NCBI GenBank assembly: GCA_007133875.1
Contig: SLLW01000355.1
Location: 1-7,797 of the forward strand
Source: Balneolales bacterium
Lineage (GTDB): Bacteria; Bacteroidota; Rhodothermia; Balneolales; Natronogracilivirgulaceae
DNA length: 7,797 nt
Reading direction: 5' to 3'
Shown here: in pieces, positions 5,865-7,797 of the stretch
How positions within the stretch are numbered: the stretch's first letter is position 1
Layout of the letters: every line of letters starts with the position of its first letter
Made by a program: the position numbers and the translations under genes
Notes under the pieces: generated by a model
What the model was told of the DNA's origin: nothing
What the model saw: only the letters and a program-made list of their open reading frames with translations
Databases searched by the model: none

Positions 5865-6077
5865 TTAATTTTTCGGCTCGGGCAAACGAATCCCCGCACC
5901 AACAAACATCATCGTCACACCGATCAGTGGCATCAAGTAAACCCTGATCGATTTGTCGCGTGAGGTCTGAATTTCGTCTATGTCAACCACCTTTTCACGG
6001 CTAAAGACTTTAACCCCTACAGAAAGGGTAATCAACAAACCAATTATCAGAACGATCAAGCCTATCTTTTTGATCAT
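5865..6077 (-). CDS. Small two-TM membrane protein of unknown function
   Basis: This 70-residue protein starts at the ATG at 6077, giving MIKKIGLIVLIIGLL. The frame extends to an ATG at 6104, but that start would add a Cys-rich stretch and overlap the upstream gene. The first hydrophobic helix spans about residues 4-22. A charged linker containing REKVVDIDEI and SRDKS follows, then a second helix at about 47-63 with LMPLIGVTMMFVGAGI. The layout resembles small Bacteroidota proteins with an EKVVDIG...DK...PIVGIV pattern that are annotated only as hypothetical. It lies 10 bases after the upstream coiled-coil gene and 51 bases before mlaE. A role in envelope maintenance is a guess from context. 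Confidence 0.7.
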   Translation of the reverse strand: MIKKIGLIVLIIGLLITLSVGVKVFSREKVVDIDEIQTSRDKSIRVYLMPLIGVTMMFVGAGIRLPEPKN

Positions 6078-6087
6078 GCTTAAAAGT

Positions 6088-6465
6088 TTACAGCAGGAGT
6101 ACAAGCAACACTATTACAAGAATCAGGGCACCAACCGAAAGATAAACACCTCCGCCACTCAGGGCCTTGTCAATCTCGCGGACTTCATTACGAAGTTCCC
6201 TCTTTTCTGAGCGAGTCAGGTCTGACTTGTCCATTTCGTTTATTTCTTCAAGCCGGTCAATTAACGCTTCTGATTCTGCATTAAGGGCTTCCTCAGCATC
6301 CATCAGTTTAATTGAAGGATCAGCTGTCTTGATTGAAGGATCAATCATTTCAATTGCAGCATCTGTAACCTGACCATCCTCCGAGCCTGCTACTGCCTGA
6401 GCCGGAAACAGAAAAATCGTCAGTAAGGCTGTTGTAATGTAAAATACGATCTTTTTCATATCCAA
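6088..6465 (-). CDS. Exported coiled-coil protein with C-terminal TM anchor, unknown function
   Basis: This 125-residue protein has a signal peptide (about 1-26, ending AQAVA). An acidic segment follows with a tandem heptad-like repeat, IDPSIKTA/DPSIKLM (about 41-55). Next is a charged helical stretch (about 57-100) with IDRLEEINEMDKSDL and TRSEKRELRNEVREID, and finally GGGVYLSVGALILVIVLLVLLL as a terminal membrane helix (about 105-125). The LTRSEKRELRxEVR...GGVYLSVGA ending recurs in Bacteroidota hypothetical proteins. I infer a periplasmic helical domain anchored in the inner membrane by its C-terminus. The start could instead be the ATG at 6459. It is the first gene of the six-gene run, so the operon promoter should lie upstream of 6465, but no clear -7/-33 pair is seen there. 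Confidence 0.75.
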   Translation of the reverse strand: MDMKKIVFYITTALLTIFLFPAQAVAGSEDGQVTDAAIEMIDPSIKTADPSIKLMDAEEALNAESEALIDRLEEINEMDKSDLTRSEKRELRNEVREIDKALSGGGVYLSVGALILVIVLLVLLL

Positions 6466-6500
6466 AAAGGTTTAGGTACCCGCAACTGGCGAGCTCAGTT

Positions 6501-6516
6501 GTAAAATATTTTTTAC
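6501..6516. repeat. AT-rich inverted repeat GTAAAA-TATT-TTTTAC upstream of the six-gene run
   Basis: Perfect 6-base arms with a 4-base centre lie 36 bases upstream of the first gene of the Mla run, overlapped by a looser TTACA...TGTAA pair to 6529. The 227-base gap 6466-6692 otherwise holds no gene I can support. It presumably contains the operon promoter, and this site could be an operator or simply AT-rich sequence. Confidence 0.3.
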
Positions 6517-6596
6517 ACATTAAATGTAAGGCACCTTATATAAAAATTCGTTACATCCTATTGGATTAATCTTATATGTTTTCAGATGATCGGGGG

Positions 6597-6613
6597 GGCG
6601 GAAAGTCTCCGCC
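6597..6613. repeat. GC-rich hairpin GGCGGA-AAGTC-TCCGCC after the small exported gene
   Basis: A perfect 6-bp GC-rich stem with a 5-base loop lies about 80 bases downstream of the stop at 6693 on the minus strand. A run of seven G's on the plus strand adjoins it. No T-run follows on the minus strand, so it is a possible RNA 3'-end structure rather than a canonical terminator. Confidence 0.35.
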
Positions 6614-6692
6614 AAGGCCCGGGCAAAGCAAATCCTGACTAAACCCTGTTGTTGTTGAGCGCCTGTATTGGAATCCCATGACGTGAGCGAGG

Positions 6693-6905
6693 CTATTTGG
6701 GTATTTGAGAACCAGTGGCGTCATATACCTTTTTGGCTCCGTAGGCACCGGCCAGGGCCAGAAGGATGACGATGCCGCTGCCGATGGGCGCCGGTTGGTT
6801 TTCCTCCTCTCCATAATCAGGAGGGGGGGGCTGAGCGATGCTTGTTAATGCCAGGGTGGATACCAGGATTGCTAAAGGGGCTGTTTTCTTTATGAAATGT
6901 ATCAT
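6693..6905 (-). CDS. Small exported protein with PID-CTERM-like C-terminal tail
   Basis: This 70-residue protein has a signal peptide (about 1-24, ending TSIA before Q25). A short Pro/acidic linker (QPPPPDYGEEENQ) follows, then PAPIGSGIVILLALAGAYGAKKVYDA. The arrangement of Pro-Ile-Gly, one hydrophobic helix, then GAKK resembles the short C-terminal sorting-like tails called PID-CTERM in Bacteroidota. I recall such mini-proteins being common and of unknown function. The mature form would be almost only linker, helix and basic end. It follows the T9SS cargo gene by 62 bases on the same strand, so co-transcription is possible. The Pro run is encoded by a tract of eight G's (6823-6830 on the plus strand), which is prone to slippage. 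I judge it real despite its size. Confidence 0.7.
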   Translation of the reverse strand: MIHFIKKTAPLAILVSTLALTSIAQPPPPDYGEEENQPAPIGSGIVILLALAGAYGAKKVYDATGSQIPK

Positions 6906-6967
6906 GGTTTCTTTTGTTTAATTATTTGCTTCCGACCCTACGAATATTTAGCTCTTCGACTATTGGG

Positions 6968-7797
6968 CTATTCGATAAATATTCGCTTTGTTTTCACTTC
7001 ATCCTTGCCGATGATCCTCACGATATATACGCCGGGATGAAGGTTCAGCTGTTCAGTAAACTGCAGGGCATTGCTCAGGCTGCGATGAAAATGCCGTCTT
7101 CCCATGAGGTCGAACACTTCAAGAGTACGCCCCGTGGCTTCCTTGTCAAACGTTATATAGAGTGTTTGTCCGTGCGTATAGATGTTTGTGAGGTCTTCTT
7201 CCGGCTGTTGTGACAAATCTGTGGGCTGGGAGAACCAGATCTCGAACAGGGCAGACTCATCGCCTTCAGTCGCCTGGAAGCTATATTGCGGATTCTCTTT
7301 CAAGTTATGTATTTCCTCTGATTTGTTGTTCAGCAAGTATATCGGACTGCTTCGAAAGGAGCCACTTATCTTGGTAGCCGAGAGTGTATAGCTGCCATCG
7401 GCCGGGATGCGCACACCCAGGGTGATGACCTTCTCCTGGTCTATGGCCGGAATGCTGTTGATGGCCACCTTCACCTGGTCGGAGGTGTAGGAATATAACT
7501 GGGGCATGTTGGCGTTAAGGCTGTAAAACTTCATGGCATCTGACCTGTCGCGGGCAAATGATGCGTTATCTCTGATACGCAGTGTTGCCTGGTCGTAATA
7601 GGAATCATTGCCCAATTGCAATACCAGCATTTCATCGGCCGACGCCTCCTTGGTGAAGACACCTTCGTGTACGCGCATGGCGTTGGTGAAGCTAATGCTT
7701 GCAGTTCCGATATTTTCTTTTATGACAAAGAAACCCTGGTTTGGTGCAATCCATGCACCTGAGGTGCTTCCGTCTACCGTTTTGTAACCCTCAGTAA
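6968..7797 (-). CDS. C-terminal part of a T9SS-secreted protein (type A sorting domain), truncated by right edge
   Basis: The frame is open from the window edge to the stop at 6968, giving 275 residues of a longer protein. There is no reason to start at the internal ATG at 7678. The upstream residues contain AWIAPNQGFFVIKE and ISFTNAMRVHEG, a pattern (IAPxQGFFV...FTNAMR) common just before the sorting domain of large Bacteroidota surface proteins. The last ~72 residues form the T9SS type A sorting domain: ITFDKEATGRTLEVFDLMGR, LHPGVYIVRI, then VKTKRIFIE. Such domains direct export across the outer membrane by the Por/type IX machinery, with later cleavage. The middle part is beta-rich (VITLGVRIPADGSYTLSAT). 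The functional N-terminal domains are outside the window, so the activity cannot be named. Confidence 0.9.
   Translation of the reverse strand, partial: TEGYKTVDGSTSGAWIAPNQGFFVIKENIGTASISFTNAMRVHEGVFTKEASADEMLVLQLGNDSYYDQATLRIRDNASFARDRSDAMKFYSLNANMPQLYSYTSDQVKVAINSIPAIDQEKVITLGVRIPADGSYTLSATKISGSFRSSPIYLLNNKSEEIHNLKENPQYSFQATEGDESALFEIWFSQPTDLSQQPEEDLTNIYTHGQTLYITFDKEATGRTLEVFDLMGRRHFHRSLSNALQFTEQLNLHPGVYIVRIIGKDEVKTKRIFIE

Noticed and set aside
6521..6528. TACATTTA on the minus strand as the promoter of the six-gene run
   Set aside because: It matches TAnnTTTG except for the last base, but there is no -33 partner, and its distance to the start codon gives no extra support.
6572..6814. 80-codon minus-strand ORF overlapping the small exported gene
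   Set aside because: Its sequence is unlike any family I know and it overlaps a gene with a clear signal peptide and tail. I keep it only as the frame reached if the G8 tract loses a base.

Overview
The window looks like a chromosomal segment of a Bacteroidota bacterium, probably near Bacteroidales/Marinilabiliales. The evidence is a cargo protein with a type IX secretion (T9SS) type A sorting domain, small exported proteins of Bacteroidota type, A/T-rich start regions without Shine-Dalgarno sites, one perfect TAnnTTTG -7 box, and a compact minus-strand Mla (MCE) operon. Nearly all genes are on the minus strand; the only convincing plus-strand gene is an AraC-type regulator.

Layout, left to right. 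(1) 1-284: start of a CheB-type methylesterase reading off the left edge. (2) 285-675: no intact gene, but two recognisable 3' gene ends: a probable histidine-kinase tail (328-420) and the last ~55 residues of a DUF4070-type radical SAM protein (482-676). (3) 676-2055: a two-gene envelope unit, an OmpA-like glycine-zipper lipoprotein followed by an outer-membrane beta-barrel protein. (4) 2056-2334: a divergent control region with a -7 box, two perfect palindromes, a recurring AAAGGT hexamer and a 13-codon upstream ORF. (5) 2335-2898: AraC-type regulator on the plus strand. (6) 2985-6465: a six-gene minus-strand run encoding an exported coiled-coil/TM protein, a small two-TM protein, MlaE permease, MlaF ATPase, an MlaD-like MCE protein and a Thivi_2564-like small membrane protein. 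(7) 6693-6905: a 70-residue exported protein with a PID-CTERM-like tail. (8) 6968 to the right edge: the C-terminal 275 residues of a large T9SS-secreted protein.

How the genes fit together: MlaE, MlaF and MlaD form the core of an inner-membrane ABC system that moves phospholipids between the envelope membranes. The OmpA lipoprotein ties the outer membrane to peptidoglycan, and the beta-barrel protein sits in the outer membrane. The AraC regulator diverges from the OmpA unit and is its natural candidate regulator, but this is inferred from position only. The window therefore reads as an envelope-maintenance neighbourhood next to chemosensory/signalling genes on the left and secreted products on the right.

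I found no tRNA, rRNA, CRISPR array, transposase or clear prophage gene. I do not see a convincing new defence or mobile system. The most unusual material is the gene debris at 328-676, the dense divergent control region at 2056-2334, and the small membrane proteins of unknown function packed around mlaEFD.
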